Part shown: piece by piece, positions 1 to 7,631 of the stretch
How positions within the stretch are numbered: the stretch's first letter is position 1
Layout of the letters: each line of letters starts with the position of its first letter
From: Clostridiales bacterium
GTDB taxonomy: Bacteria; Bacillota; Clostridia; Tissierellales; Sedimentibacteraceae
Assembly (NCBI GenBank): GCA_003487955.1
Contig: DNNJ01000002.1
Span: 1 to 9,413, forward strand
Direction of reading: 5' to 3'
Length of the DNA stretch: 9,413 nucleotides
The notes under the pieces: model-generated
Databases searched by the model: none
What the model saw: the letters and a program-made list of their open reading frames with translations, nothing else
What the model was told of the DNA's origin: nothing
Program-made: the position numbers and the translations under genes

Positions 1-1246
1 TTTATTAACTGATGAAAATTTTAAATATGGAGATAAGGTTGAACTTATCAAACAAAAATTCGGAAAAGAAACAACGGAAGAAGCAATTTCTGAAATCAAT
101 TATCTTATAGTGAACGATATGCTTTATACTGAAGATGTAAATCCTCAAAATAAAATTAAGACTGCAGTAAAAGCAATGTGCTTAAATATGACACATGACT
201 GTAACCTAAGATGCGAATACTGTTTTGCGTCCCAGGGAAGCTATAACGGCAAGAGATCATTTTTGAGCTTTGAAACAGGAAAAAGGGCATTTGATTTCCT
301 TGTTAAAAATTCAGGTACAAGAAGAAATCTTGAGGTAGATTTTTTTGGTGGAGAGCCCTTGATGAATTTTGAAACAATCAAAAAGCTTGTTAGTTACGGA
401 AGATCTTTAGAGAAAGAATACAAGAAACATTTCAGGTTTACAACAACAACTAATGGTGTGCTTTTAGATGATGAAAAAATTGACTATCTTAATGAAAATA
501 TGGCCAATGTGGTTTTGAGCATAGATGGAAGAAAATCTGTTAATGACCGTATGCGCAGAACCGTAAACGGAAAGGGAAGCTATGACATTATTGTGGATAA
601 TTTAAGGAATTTTGTGTCAAAAAGAATGGACAAGGATTATTTCGCAAGAGGTACATTCACCTCTTACAATTTAGATTTTTCCCAGGATGTTAAGCATATG
701 AGAGAATTAGGATTTGATAAAATTTCCGTAGAGCCTGTTGTTGCTAAGACTGATGAAAAATTTGCACTTAAAGAAGAGCATGTGGATATATTAAAAAAAG
801 AATATGAAAAATTAGCTGAATATTTTATTAAATCATATAACAATAAAAATAAAAGGTTTCAATTTTTCCATTTTAATATCGAATTAGACCGCGGTCCATG
901 CATTTACAAAAGGTCAACAGGCTGCGGAGCGGGAACGGAATATGTTGCAGTGACTCCGTCGGGTGAATTATATCCTTGTCATCAGTTTGTAGGATATGAA
1001 GAATTTATTATAGGAAATGTTGATGAAGGCATTACGAACCAGGCTATAGCAGATAAATTTAAAAATGTTTCGGTAAATGATAAACCCGCGTGCAGAGATT
1101 GCTGGGCAAAATACTTTTGCAGCGGTGGCTGTCATGCCAACGCATATAATTTCAACAAGGATTTCAGTATTCCTTATAATGTTGGATGCGAGCTGGAGAA
1201 AAAACGAATCGAATGCTCGATATATATAAAAGGAAAACTGGGTTAG
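1..1246 (+). CDS. scfB: SCIFF ranthipeptide maturase, radical SAM/SPASM (5' partial)
   Basis: Radical SAM enzyme expected to install Cys-to-alpha-carbon thioether links in the small SCIFF precursor peptide (family knowledge, CteB-like). The frame is open to the left window edge, with its first whole codon at position 2, so 414 codons are visible and the start is missing. The family is about 450 residues, so perhaps 35-40 residues are lost. The GTG at 110 is an internal codon: the 36 codons before it read like the end of the N-terminal peptide-binding (RRE/PqqD-like) domain. In visible-codon numbering, the [4Fe-4S]-SAM motif CNLRCEYC has its cysteines at 67, 71 and 74, and FFGGEP follows at about 114-119. 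The C-terminal SPASM domain, for two auxiliary clusters, has cysteines at 308, 326, 364, 367, 373, 377 and 396, which is the full seven-cysteine pattern. The precursor gene scfA would normally lie just upstream, outside the window. The next gene starts 87 bases later. Confidence 0.9.
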   Translation, partial: LLTDENFKYGDKVELIKQKFGKETTEEAISEINYLIVNDMLYTEDVNPQNKIKTAVKAMCLNMTHDCNLRCEYCFASQGSYNGKRSFLSFETGKRAFDFLVKNSGTRRNLEVDFFGGEPLMNFETIKKLVSYGRSLEKEYKKHFRFTTTTNGVLLDDEKIDYLNENMANVVLSIDGRKSVNDRMRRTVNGKGSYDIIVDNLRNFVSKRMDKDYFARGTFTSYNLDFSQDVKHMRELGFDKISVEPVVAKTDEKFALKEEHVDILKKEYEKLAEYFIKSYNNKNKRFQFFHFNIELDRGPCIYKRSTGCGAGTEYVAVTPSGELYPCHQFVGYEEFIIGNVDEGITNQAIADKFKNVSVNDKPACRDCWAKYFCSGGCHANAYNFNKDFSIPYNVGCELEKKRIECSIYIKGKLG

Positions 1247-1279
1247 GTCATGAAAAAAACAGTGGCAATTGTGTATGGA

Positions 1280-1292
1280 ATTATAGTATAAT
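1280..1292. promoter_or_regulatory. Palindrome containing a perfect -10 box; candidate promoter for the lapA-domain/recJ/rel run
   Basis: ATTATA-g-TATAAT is a perfect 6+6 inverted repeat with one central base. The right half is a consensus TATAAT at 1287-1292, 41 bases before the next start codon, in the only gap where a promoter for the downstream run could easily fit. The best upstream partner is TGGCAA at 1263-1268 with an 18-base spacer, which matches TTGACA at only 3 of 6 positions, so the -35 is weak. There is no extended -10 TG. In so A+T-rich a genome a chance TATAAT is quite possible. The sequence shows the boxes; promoter activity is inference. Readthrough from the maturase gene is the alternative, since I see no terminator between them. 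Confidence 0.4.
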
Positions 1293-1333
1293 ACAGATAG
1301 AATAAAAATTAATTACAAGAGAGGAGTGTTATT

Positions 1334-1879
1334 ATGCAAATTGGTTTTATTGTAATTCTTATAATAGCGATTTTTGTTACAATTTTTGCAATCCAAAATG
1401 GAACACCCGTTCCCGTTGATTTATTTTTTGCTCGATATGAAATGCCTTTAGCTGTAATAATGTTAATCTGTTTGGTTCTTGGAGCTGTTATAATACTAAT
1501 ATTAGGCACTACAAGACAATTTAAGAAAAGGTCCGAGCATAAGGAATTAATGAACAAGTTCAGAACTCTTGAAGGCGAAAAAGCTAAGCATGAAATAGAT
1601 ATAAAAGCATTGGAAACTGAAAAAGATAAATTACAAACAAATGTAGAAACAATTGAAACTGAAAAACAAAACCTTCAGAATGAAATTGCTGAATTCAGCG
1701 AAAAAGTTACTCTGCTTGAGGACAAAATTAAATTACAGGAAGAAGAATTATTTGTTAAAAACCAGGAAATTGATATGTTAAAAGCCCAAAATATTGATGT
1801 AATCGAAGAGGATACGAAAATTACAGATGAAGGTTCTATACAGATAGACAATGAAAACAGCGAAGTTGAAAGTCAATGA
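1334..1879 (+). CDS. LapA-domain (DUF1049) membrane protein with coiled-coil tail
   Basis: Predicted inner-membrane protein of 181 residues. Two hydrophobic helices, about residues 3-21 and 38-59, flank a short loop with the LapA-type pattern IQNGTPVPVDLFF. This is followed by a basic stretch (RQFKKR, 61-66) that suggests the tail is cytoplasmic, and then a highly charged predicted coiled coil at about 65-152. The coiled coil contains a 42-base (14-residue, two-heptad) internal repeat: ETEK occurs at residues 94-97 and 108-111. The last 25 or so residues are acidic. The start has a good ribosome site, AGAGGAG, at 1320-1326. In Proteobacteria LapA acts with LapB in controlling LpxC, but this neighbourhood suggests a Gram-positive cell without lipopolysaccharide, so that role should not be transferred. 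The position directly before recJ matches B. subtilis yrvD. Its 3' end overlaps recJ by 29 bases. Function unknown. Confidence 0.85.
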   Translation: MQIGFIVILIIAIFVTIFAIQNGTPVPVDLFFARYEMPLAVIMLICLVLGAVIILILGTTRQFKKRSEHKELMNKFRTLEGEKAKHEIDIKALETEKDKLQTNVETIETEKQNLQNEIAEFSEKVTLLEDKIKLQEEELFVKNQEIDMLKAQNIDVIEEDTKITDEGSIQIDNENSEVESQ

Positions 1880-3767
1880 ATATAATAATGATGAAATTGA
1901 AAGAATCAGCAAAAGGTTTAATCTTTCAAAAACATCTGCAAAAATACTTTTAAACAGAAATATTAAAACTTTTGATGAAATAGAACAATTTCTTGACCCG
2001 GACTTCAAATATTTTGAAAGAGCTGAAAATTACAAAGATTTACATAAGGGCTGCATAAGAGTTATTGAAGCAATTAAAAATAATGAACGGATATTAATTT
2101 ACGGCGACTACGATGTTGATGGTGTAACTTCCATCAGCCAGTTTGTTGTTTTTTTAAAAAAGGCAGGTGCCGATGTTGAATATTATGTTCCGGAAAGGGA
2201 AAGTGAAGGATATGGTATAAGTCAAAGCTTTGTGGACAGTATTAAAACCGGTGAAATAACTTTTGAACTGCTGATAACTGTGGACTGCGGCATAGCTGAA
2301 ATTACTAAGATTGATGAAATTACAAAGCTGAATAAAGATGTAATTATAATAGACCATCACGAGAGTAGGGAAGAGCTCCCTAATGCATATGCCATAATTA
2401 ACCCAAAGCAAAAAGATTGTCCGTCGGAAAACAAGCATTTATGTGCAGCCGGGCTGTCTTTTAAATTTTTGAAACATTTAAATAAGTCCTTGAAAATAAA
2501 TGATATTGAGGATGTGTTGTTGGAATATGCATGCCTCGGAACTATTGCCGACATAGTGGATTTGGTAAAAGACAATAGAATTATTGCCTGCCAAGGATTA
2601 AATAAAATAAATAATACAAAAATTACAGGACTTAAAAAGTTAATTGAAGTATCTGGCATTAGGGATGGAGTAATTAAATCCTACCACATAGGTTTTATGT
2701 TGGCTCCTCGAATTAATGCATCAGGAAGAATGGATACAGCAAAAAAAGCAATTAAGCTCATGCTTACAAAAGATGAGGAAGAAGCAGAAAAGCTTGCATT
2801 GGAGTTGGAGGGTTTAAACAATGCGAGAAAAGAAGCGGAAAGTGTTATATTTAAAGAAGCATTTGAGAAAATAGAATCGAATTTTCTATATAAAAATAAT
2901 GTAATGGTAGTATACGGGAATGATTGGCATGAAGGAGTGCTTGGGATTGTTGCCTCAAGGCTTACTGAAAAATATAATAAGCCTTGTGTTGTTATATCTA
3001 TCAAGGATGAAATAGGTAAAGGTTCGGCGAGGAGCCTTGAGTATGTTGATATATTTGAATCATTCAAGGCAGTGGATAGTTATCTCGAAAAGTACGGCGG
3101 ACATAAATTAGCGGCAGGTCTTACTATTTTGGAAAAAAATATAAACTCCTTCACAAATGAACTGAATAATTATATAGGCTCTTGTATTGAAGAAGAATGT
3201 AATCAAATAAAAGCAGATGCAATATTGAATATATCAGACATAGATTTAAAGCTTTATGATGAAATAAACAAATTTGAGCCTTTTGGTTCCGGCAATCAAA
3301 AACCCTTATTGGCATTAAGAGATGTATCATTAAAAAATATCAGAAGGGTGGGCAAAGAAGGGAAACATATATCTTTTATGCTATATAGCGGAGGGCTCCA
3401 CATTCCGGTAATTGGATTCGGTAAAATCGGAATACTTGAAAAAGTACTTTCAATGCCACGCTCCTACATTGTATCCTTAAGCGAAAATATATATAACGAT
3501 ACAAGAAGCGTACAGCTTTTTTTGCATGATGTTGAGGAGCAGGAAGAATTCGATTACAAAATTGATGTTAAAAAACTGAAAACATTGGAGTTTCTGATTA
3601 ATAAAACAAAATCTAAAATAATTAAGACGGATATATTTATACTTGTAGAAAAACTTAATAAAAGATATAATACAAAAATAACAGCAGAGGAAATAATATG
3701 CATGTTAAAGGCGGCAGATAATATTCAGTATGCCTTAAAAAATGACATATTGTATATAAAAAAATAA
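1851..3767 (+). CDS. recJ: Single-stranded-DNA-specific exonuclease RecJ
   Basis: 5'-to-3' exonuclease on single-stranded DNA, used in recombination and mismatch/base-excision repair (family knowledge). The DHH-phosphoesterase core is complete: DYDVDG at residues 86-91, VDCG at 144-147, IDHH at 167-170, CAAGLSFK at 198-205 and ADIVDL at 233-238. The [10 protein letters not shown] segment (285-294) follows, then the DHHA1 domain with [12 protein letters not shown] at 359-370, GKGSARS at 389-395 and GGHKLAAG at 416-423. An OB-like region lies at about 450-550 and a C-terminal stretch of about 70 residues looks like a small winged-helix or lid domain. At 638 residues it is longer than E. coli RecJ (577) and shorter than the B. 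subtilis form (about 786). The ATG at 1851 lies inside the previous gene (29-base overlap) with no good ribosome site; the nearest, GAAGG at 1829-1833, is 17 bases away, so translation is probably coupled. The N-terminal alignment still favours this start. Confidence 0.96.
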   Translation: MKTAKLKVNEYNNDEIERISKRFNLSKTSAKILLNRNIKTFDEIEQFLDPDFKYFERAENYKDLHKGCIRVIEAIKNNERILIYGDYDVDGVTSISQFVVFLKKAGADVEYYVPERESEGYGISQSFVDSIKTGEITFELLITVDCGIAEITKIDEITKLNKDVIIIDHHESREELPNAYAIINPKQKDCPSENKHLCAAGLSFKFLKHLNKSLKINDIEDVLLEYACLGTIADIVDLVKDNRIIACQGLNKINNTKITGLKKLIEVSGIRDGVIKSYHIGFMLAPRINASGRMDTAKKAIKLMLTKDEEEAEKLALELEGLNNARKEAESVIFKEAFEKIESNFLYKNNVMVVYGNDWHEGVLGIVASRLTEKYNKPCVVISIKDEIGKGSARSLEYVDIFESFKAVDSYLEKYGGHKLAAGLTILEKNINSFTNELNNYIGSCIEEECNQIKADAILNISDIDLKLYDEINKFEPFGSGNQKPLLALRDVSLKNIRRVGKEGKHISFMLYSGGLHIPVIGFGKIGILEKVLSMPRSYIVSLSENIYNDTRSVQLFLHDVEEQEEFDYKIDVKKLKTLEFLINKTKSKIIKTDIFILVEKLNKRYNTKITAEEIICMLKAADNIQYALKNDILYIKK

Positions 3768-3773
3768 ATGCAT

Positions 3774-3778
3774 GGAGG
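3774..3778 (+). promoter_or_regulatory. Ribosome binding site that decides the apt start
   Basis: GGAGG sits 5 bases before the ATG at 3784 and overlaps the codons that follow an earlier in-frame ATG at 3772. That earlier ATG has only A/T-rich recJ end sequence before it. Because the ribosome site lies inside the four-codon extension, 3784 is the better start. Confidence 0.85.
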
Positions 3779-3783
3779 AAAAT

Positions 3784-4302
3784 ATGGAGCTAAAAGAAAA
3801 AATTCGTGTTATAGAGGACTTTCCATCTGAAGGAATCAGTTTTAAAGACATTACAACCTTACTTAAGGATTCCGAAGCGCTGCATGAATGTATAATTGAA
3901 ATGGCGGACAGGTTTAAGGATGTTCATATTGATATAATTGCAGGACCGGAATCAAGAGGCTTTATATTTGCAACACCTCTTGCATATTTGCTTGGGACAG
4001 GATTCGTACCTGTCAGAAAACCCGGGAAGCTTCCTGCAGAAACAATTAAATATGAATATAAATTGGAATACGGCACAGATTCTTTGGAAATACATAAGGA
4101 TGCAATTACAAAAGGGCAGAAGGTACTGATTATTGACGATTTATTAGCTACTGGAGGAACAATGTATGCCACTGCAAAATTGGTCGAAAAGTTAGGCGGC
4201 GAAGTTGCAGGGCTTGGATTTCTAATAGAGCTTAATGAGCTGAAAGGAAGAGAAAAACTCAAGGAATATAGGGTAGAATCATTAATAACATATGATAAAT
4301 AA
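3784..4302 (+). CDS. apt: Adenine phosphoribosyltransferase
   Basis: Cytoplasmic purine-salvage enzyme: adenine + PRPP gives AMP + pyrophosphate (family knowledge). Starting at 3784 the product is 172 residues, the standard family length, and begins [14 protein letters not shown], which is the usual N-terminus. An in-frame ATG at 3772 would add four residues, but the GGAGG site at 3774-3778 argues against it. Visible landmarks are [10 protein letters not shown] at 17-26, AGPESRGF at 53-60, the RKPGKLP flexible-loop region at 78-84 and the PRPP-binding loop [13 protein letters not shown] at 114-126 with its acidic pair. It starts 16 bases after the recJ stop and ends 19 bases before the rel start. 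Adjacency to the (p)ppGpp synthetase is conserved in Bacillota and fits the known link between the alarmone and purine nucleotide pools. Whether this Apt is itself alarmone-controlled cannot be seen. Confidence 0.97.
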   Translation: MELKEKIRVIEDFPSEGISFKDITTLLKDSEALHECIIEMADRFKDVHIDIIAGPESRGFIFATPLAYLLGTGFVPVRKPGKLPAETIKYEYKLEYGTDSLEIHKDAITKGQKVLIIDDLLATGGTMYATAKLVEKLGGEVAGLGFLIELNELKGREKLKEYRVESLITYDK

Positions 4303-4321
4303 CTATTTTAGCAGGTGAGTC

Positions 4322-6499
4322 ATGTTAGGTAATATTATCAGTCAAATCGAATCATACAATCCAAATGCTGATTTGGGCATTGTTGCTAAAGCATATAATT
4401 ATGCTGAAATGGCACATTCAAATGCACAAACAAGATTTTCGGGTGAAAGATATTTTGTTCACCCTTATAATGTTGCGCTTATTTTGACTGACTTGCATAT
4501 GGATGTACAAACTATTTGTGCAGGTCTTTTACACGATGTTGTGGAAGATACCGGTATATCTTTTAATGAAATAAAAAGGGAATTCGGCGAGGAAATTGCC
4601 AACATGGTAGATGGCGTCACAAAACTCAGCAAGGTTAAGTACAGAAATAAGGAAGAGCGCCAAGCAGAGTCCTTAAGGAAAATGATAATAGCAATGTCAA
4701 AGGATATAAGGGTTGTTATAATCAAATTAGCCGACCGCCTTCACAATATAAGGACATTGCAGTACATGCCCCAAGAAAAACAATACCAAAAGGCAATGGA
4801 AACTATAGAAATATATGCTCCCATAGCAAATCGCCTCGGTATTGCATCAATAAAGTGGGAATTGGAAGACTTAAGCTTAAAATATATAGACCCTGAAGGA
4901 TATGAAGATTTACTTAAAAAAGTTCAGGAAAAAAGCGAAAAAAGAAAAGGTTATGTTTCACACATTATAGATATTATAAATGAAAAGCTTGAAGAATCGG
5001 GAATGGAAGCAGATATAAAGGGCAGACCCAAAAGCTTATACAGTATATATAAAAAGATGTATTATAAAAACAGGTTATTTGAACAAATTTATGATTTAAT
5101 TGCCATAAGAATTATTGTGGACAATATAAAGGATTGTTACGGAGCATTGGGTATTGTTCATACACTTTGGAAACCGGTGCCGGGAAGATTCAAAGATTAT
5201 ATTGCCATGCCTAAACCAAATATGTATCAATCATTGCACACAACCGTAATCGGACCGGAAGGAGAGCCTTTTGAAATACAAATAAGAACCTTGGAAATGC
5301 ATAGAACTGCTGAATATGGTATTGCGGCACACTGGAAATACAAAGAAGGTATAGATGAAAAAACTAATTATGAAGAAAAGCTGAATTGGTTAAGACAAAT
5401 GCTCGAATGGCAGCAGGAAACAAACGACCCTCAGGAATTTATGGAAGCTTTGAAAATTGACTTATACACAGATGAAGTATTTGTATTTACTCCAAAGGGC
5501 GAAGTGGTAAATCTGCCTACAGGGTCAACTCCCATAGATTTTGCATACAGAGTTCATACGGCGGTAGGAAACAAGTGTGTAGGAGCAAAGGTTAACGGAC
5601 GAATGGTTCCCATCGATACAAAGCTTAAAACGGGAGATCAGGTTGAAATATTAACATCTCAGTCAAGTGCGGGACCAAGCAGGGATTGGCTGAAAATCGC
5701 AGCATCAAGTCAGGCTAAATCTAAAATCAGAAAATTTTTTAAAGATAGAGATAAAGATTTTAATGTTGAAAAAGGAAAAGAATTAGTAGAAAGAGAAATT
5801 AAAAAGCAGGGCTATCAGATTGCAGATCTTCTGAAGGATGACTGGGTTAAAACAGTTGCCGAAAAATATAATATGTCTGCTGTAAGCAACCTTTATGCTG
5901 CCGTAGGCAACGGCGGTATAACTGAAAATCAGATGGTTAACAGGCTTAAATTAATATATCTTGAGAAGAACAAAGATAAGCTCGAGCTTGAGAGAATTGA
6001 AAATCTTGAAAAGAGTTTGGCAAAATCACCTCAGAGAATTGAGAAGCATGCATCGGGAGTTATAATAAAAGGCATTGACAATGTAAAGATTCGTTTTTCC
6101 AAATGCTGCAATCCTGTTCCCGGGGATGCTATTGTAGGATATATTACAAGAGGCAGAGGAGTTTCTGTCCACAGGGCTGACTGCACAAATATTCATGATT
6201 TAAGTGATTCTGATGACCAAAGATTTATTGAGGTTCAGTGGGACCATAAAGAAAAAGCCACATTTATAAGCGAACTTCAGATTAAAGCATTGGATAGACC
6301 AAAGCTCCTGCAAGACATAACATCGCTTTATGTAGATGCGAAGCTAAATGCTGTATCGCTTAATTTAAGAATAAATAAGGAAAAGATTGCAATTATTGAT
6401 ATCGGATTTGAAATAAATGAAACAAAACAAATTGAAGAGCTGATTAAAAAGATAAAAAAATTAGACGGAGTATTGGAAGTCTACAGAAATAAGAAATGA
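4322..6499 (+). CDS. relA: Bifunctional (p)ppGpp synthetase/hydrolase (long RSH family, Rel)
   Basis: Ribosome-associated stringent-response enzyme that makes (p)ppGpp from ATP and GTP/GDP and hydrolyses it. All long-RSH domains are present in 725 residues. The HD hydrolase (about 25-180) has H47, H71-D72 and D138 in KLADRLHN intact. The synthetase (about 200-340) has GRPKSLYSIYKKM at 234-246 and YQSLHTTV at 302-309. The TGS domain is at about 384-445, a helical region follows, the Cys/zinc-finger module has KCCNPVPGD at 594-602 with H617 and C621, and an ACT domain spans about 650-725. The synthetase carries RFKD at 289-292, the form found in bifunctional Rel/SpoT enzymes, rather than the EFDD form of hydrolase-dead E. 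coli-type RelA. With the intact HD residues this supports both activities. AGGTG at 4313-4317 is a modest ribosome site 4 bases before the ATG. In Bacillota this gene is usually called rel or relA. Confidence 0.97.
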   Translation: MLGNIISQIESYNPNADLGIVAKAYNYAEMAHSNAQTRFSGERYFVHPYNVALILTDLHMDVQTICAGLLHDVVEDTGISFNEIKREFGEEIANMVDGVTKLSKVKYRNKEERQAESLRKMIIAMSKDIRVVIIKLADRLHNIRTLQYMPQEKQYQKAMETIEIYAPIANRLGIASIKWELEDLSLKYIDPEGYEDLLKKVQEKSEKRKGYVSHIIDIINEKLEESGMEADIKGRPKSLYSIYKKMYYKNRLFEQIYDLIAIRIIVDNIKDCYGALGIVHTLWKPVPGRFKDYIAMPKPNMYQSLHTTVIGPEGEPFEIQIRTLEMHRTAEYGIAAHWKYKEGIDEKTNYEEKLNWLRQMLEWQQETNDPQEFMEALKIDLYTDEVFVFTPKGEVVNLPTGSTPIDFAYRVHTAVGNKCVGAKVNGRMVPIDTKLKTGDQVEILTSQSSAGPSRDWLKIAASSQAKSKIRKFFKDRDKDFNVEKGKELVEREIKKQGYQIADLLKDDWVKTVAEKYNMSAVSNLYAAVGNGGITENQMVNRLKLIYLEKNKDKLELERIENLEKSLAKSPQRIEKHASGVIIKGIDNVKIRFSKCCNPVPGDAIVGYITRGRGVSVHRADCTNIHDLSDSDDQRFIEVQWDHKEKATFISELQIKALDRPKLLQDITSLYVDAKLNAVSLNLRINKEKIAIIDIGFEINETKQIEELIKKIKKLDGVLEVYRNKK

Positions 6500-6550
6500 G
6501 ACTGCGAGATGCTCTAACCCCCTTAGGTATGTAATCTGAAAGGAGAAAAA

Positions 6551-7000
6551 ATGAGAGCTGTTGTGCAGCGTGCAAAAAGCGCAAATGTAAAAGTTGAAGA
6601 TAAAATTATAGGAAGTATAGAGCAGGGAATTTTGCTTTTACTTGGTGTTGAAGAAACTGATGAAGAAACAGATTTGGAATATATGTGCGAAAAGGTTCCG
6701 AATCTTAGAATATTTGAGGATGAAAACGGGAAAATGAATAAAAGCCTGCTTGATGTGAGAGGAAGTATACTGGTTATTTCACAGTTTACATTGCTTGGAG
6801 ATGCAAGAAAGGGAAGAAGACCAAGCTTTACGGTTGCAGCAAGACCTGAAAAGGCAATACCTATGTATGAAAAATTCATTACCGATATGAAGCGGAAAAA
6901 TATTAAAACACAGGCAGGGGAGTTTGGTGCAGAAATGAAAGTAGAGTTAATAAACGACGGTCCTGTTACCATACTGCTTGACAGTAAGAAAGTTTTTTAG
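6551..7000 (+). CDS. dtd: D-aminoacyl-tRNA deacylase
   Basis: Proofreading hydrolase that frees tRNA mischarged with D-amino acids or glycine (family knowledge). The 149-residue length is typical. Both signature motifs are present: SQFTL at 77-81 and the cross-subunit Gly-Pro motif GPVT at 137-140, which form the active site across the homodimer interface. The start MRAVVQRA is the standard N-terminus, and AGGAG at 6541-6545 lies 5 bases before the ATG. The gene follows rel by 51 bases, the widest gap within the 1334-9367 run. The gap holds no recognisable promoter, only a weak 4-base-stem inverted repeat (CTAA-ccccc-TTAG, 6514-6526). The dtd stop overlaps the ribosome site of the next gene, so the two are likely co-translated. 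Confidence 0.97.
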   Translation: MRAVVQRAKSANVKVEDKIIGSIEQGILLLLGVEETDEETDLEYMCEKVPNLRIFEDENGKMNKSLLDVRGSILVISQFTLLGDARKGRRPSFTVAARPEKAIPMYEKFITDMKRKNIKTQAGEFGAEMKVELINDGPVTILLDSKKVF

Positions 7001-7004
7001 GAGG
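6999..7004 (+). promoter_or_regulatory. Strong ribosome binding site overlapping the dtd stop codon
   Basis: AGGAGG begins on the last two bases of the dtd TAG and lies 5 bases before the next ATG at 7010. This is a near-consensus site and supports that start. The overlap implies ribosomes finishing dtd can reload on the next gene. Confidence 0.85.
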
Positions 7005-7009
7005 ATATA

Positions 7010-7630
7010 ATGATATTCGAGACATTGGAAGTCGGCATTTATGGTGCGAACTGTTATATTGCAGGAAGTGAAAAGACCAAGGAAGCAGCTATAATAGATC
7101 CCGGCGCTGACTTTAATAAAATTGACAAAAAATTAAATGAATTGGGATTAATTCCAAAAATTATTATACTGACCCACTATCATGGGGACCATATAGGAGC
7201 GGTGAAAGAATTTACTGATAAATATAACTTAAAAATATATATTCACAAGGAAGATGCAGAAGCGCTGAATAACAGCAATATGAATCTTACCAAGACAATG
7301 TTCGGGAAAGGTGTTTCAATTAAGGCTGATGTTGAGTTAAAGGATGGGGACGAAATAGACTTAGGTGAATTAAAATTTAAAATAATTCATACGCCCGGAC
7401 ACACAAAGGGCGGTATTTGCATCAAGGTTGGAAATATAATGATGACAGGGGACACCTTGTTTAACTCTTCTATCGGAAGAACCGACCTTCCCGGAGGCTC
7501 CTTTGAAGAAATTATAACTTCAATAAAAGAGAAAATTTTTAAATACGATGATGATACATTAATTTATCCGGGACACATGTCACCTTCAACAATTAAAAGG
7601 GAAAAACAATTCAATCCGTTTGTAAATTAA
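7010..7630 (+). CDS. Metallo-beta-lactamase-fold hydrolase, glyoxalase II-like
   Basis: Small cytoplasmic metallohydrolase of 206 residues with no signal peptide. The two-metal site is complete: HYHGDH at 56-61 supplies H56, H58, D60 and H61; H131 is in HTPGHTKG; D148 is in TGDTLF; and H189 is in YPGH. The GRTDLPGGS segment at 156-164 and the length fit the short GloB-like/YcbL group rather than full-length human-type glyoxalase II, which has an extra C-terminal substrate domain. Family members act on thioesters or other small esters. The physiological substrate here is unknown, and a glutathione thioester is doubtful because most clostridia lack glutathione. The gene begins 9 bases after dtd and ends 1 base before hemZ. 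An MBL gene between dtd and hemZ recurs in clostridia (recalled, not checked). Confidence 0.92.
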   Translation: MIFETLEVGIYGANCYIAGSEKTKEAAIIDPGADFNKIDKKLNELGLIPKIIILTHYHGDHIGAVKEFTDKYNLKIYIHKEDAEALNNSNMNLTKTMFGKGVSIKADVELKDGDEIDLGELKFKIIHTPGHTKGGICIKVGNIMMTGDTLFNSSIGRTDLPGGSFEEIITSIKEKIFKYDDDTLIYPGHMSPSTIKREKQFNPFVN

Positions 7631-7631
7631 G

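Noticed and set aside
110..112. GTG as the start of the SCIFF maturase
   Set aside because: The frame is open to the window edge and the 36 codons before it continue the expected N-terminal domain, so the gene is cut by the window and does not start at 110.
2681..3067. Minus-strand open frame of 128 codons opposite recJ
   Set aside because: Ser/Phe/Leu-rich composition typical of an antisense shadow, opposite well-conserved RecJ motifs.
3772..3774. Upstream ATG for apt
   Set aside because: The GGAGG ribosome site lies inside the four-codon extension and the family's standard N-terminus and length fit the ATG at 3784.
3924..4262. Minus-strand open frame of 112 codons opposite apt
   Set aside because: Antisense shadow of the conserved APRT core with no motif or start signal.
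4322..6499. E. coli-type monofunctional RelA
   Set aside because: The HD hydrolase residues are intact and the synthetase has RFKD rather than EFDD, so a bifunctional Rel is the better call.
6514..6526. CTAA-ccccc-TTAG inverted repeat between rel and dtd as a terminator
   Set aside because: Only a four-pair, A/T-rich stem with no T-run; too weak to terminate.
6523..6972. Minus-strand open frame of 149 codons opposite dtd
   Set aside because: Its equal length to dtd is coincidence. It lies antisense to a clearly conserved gene, has no ribosome site of note and no recognisable motifs.
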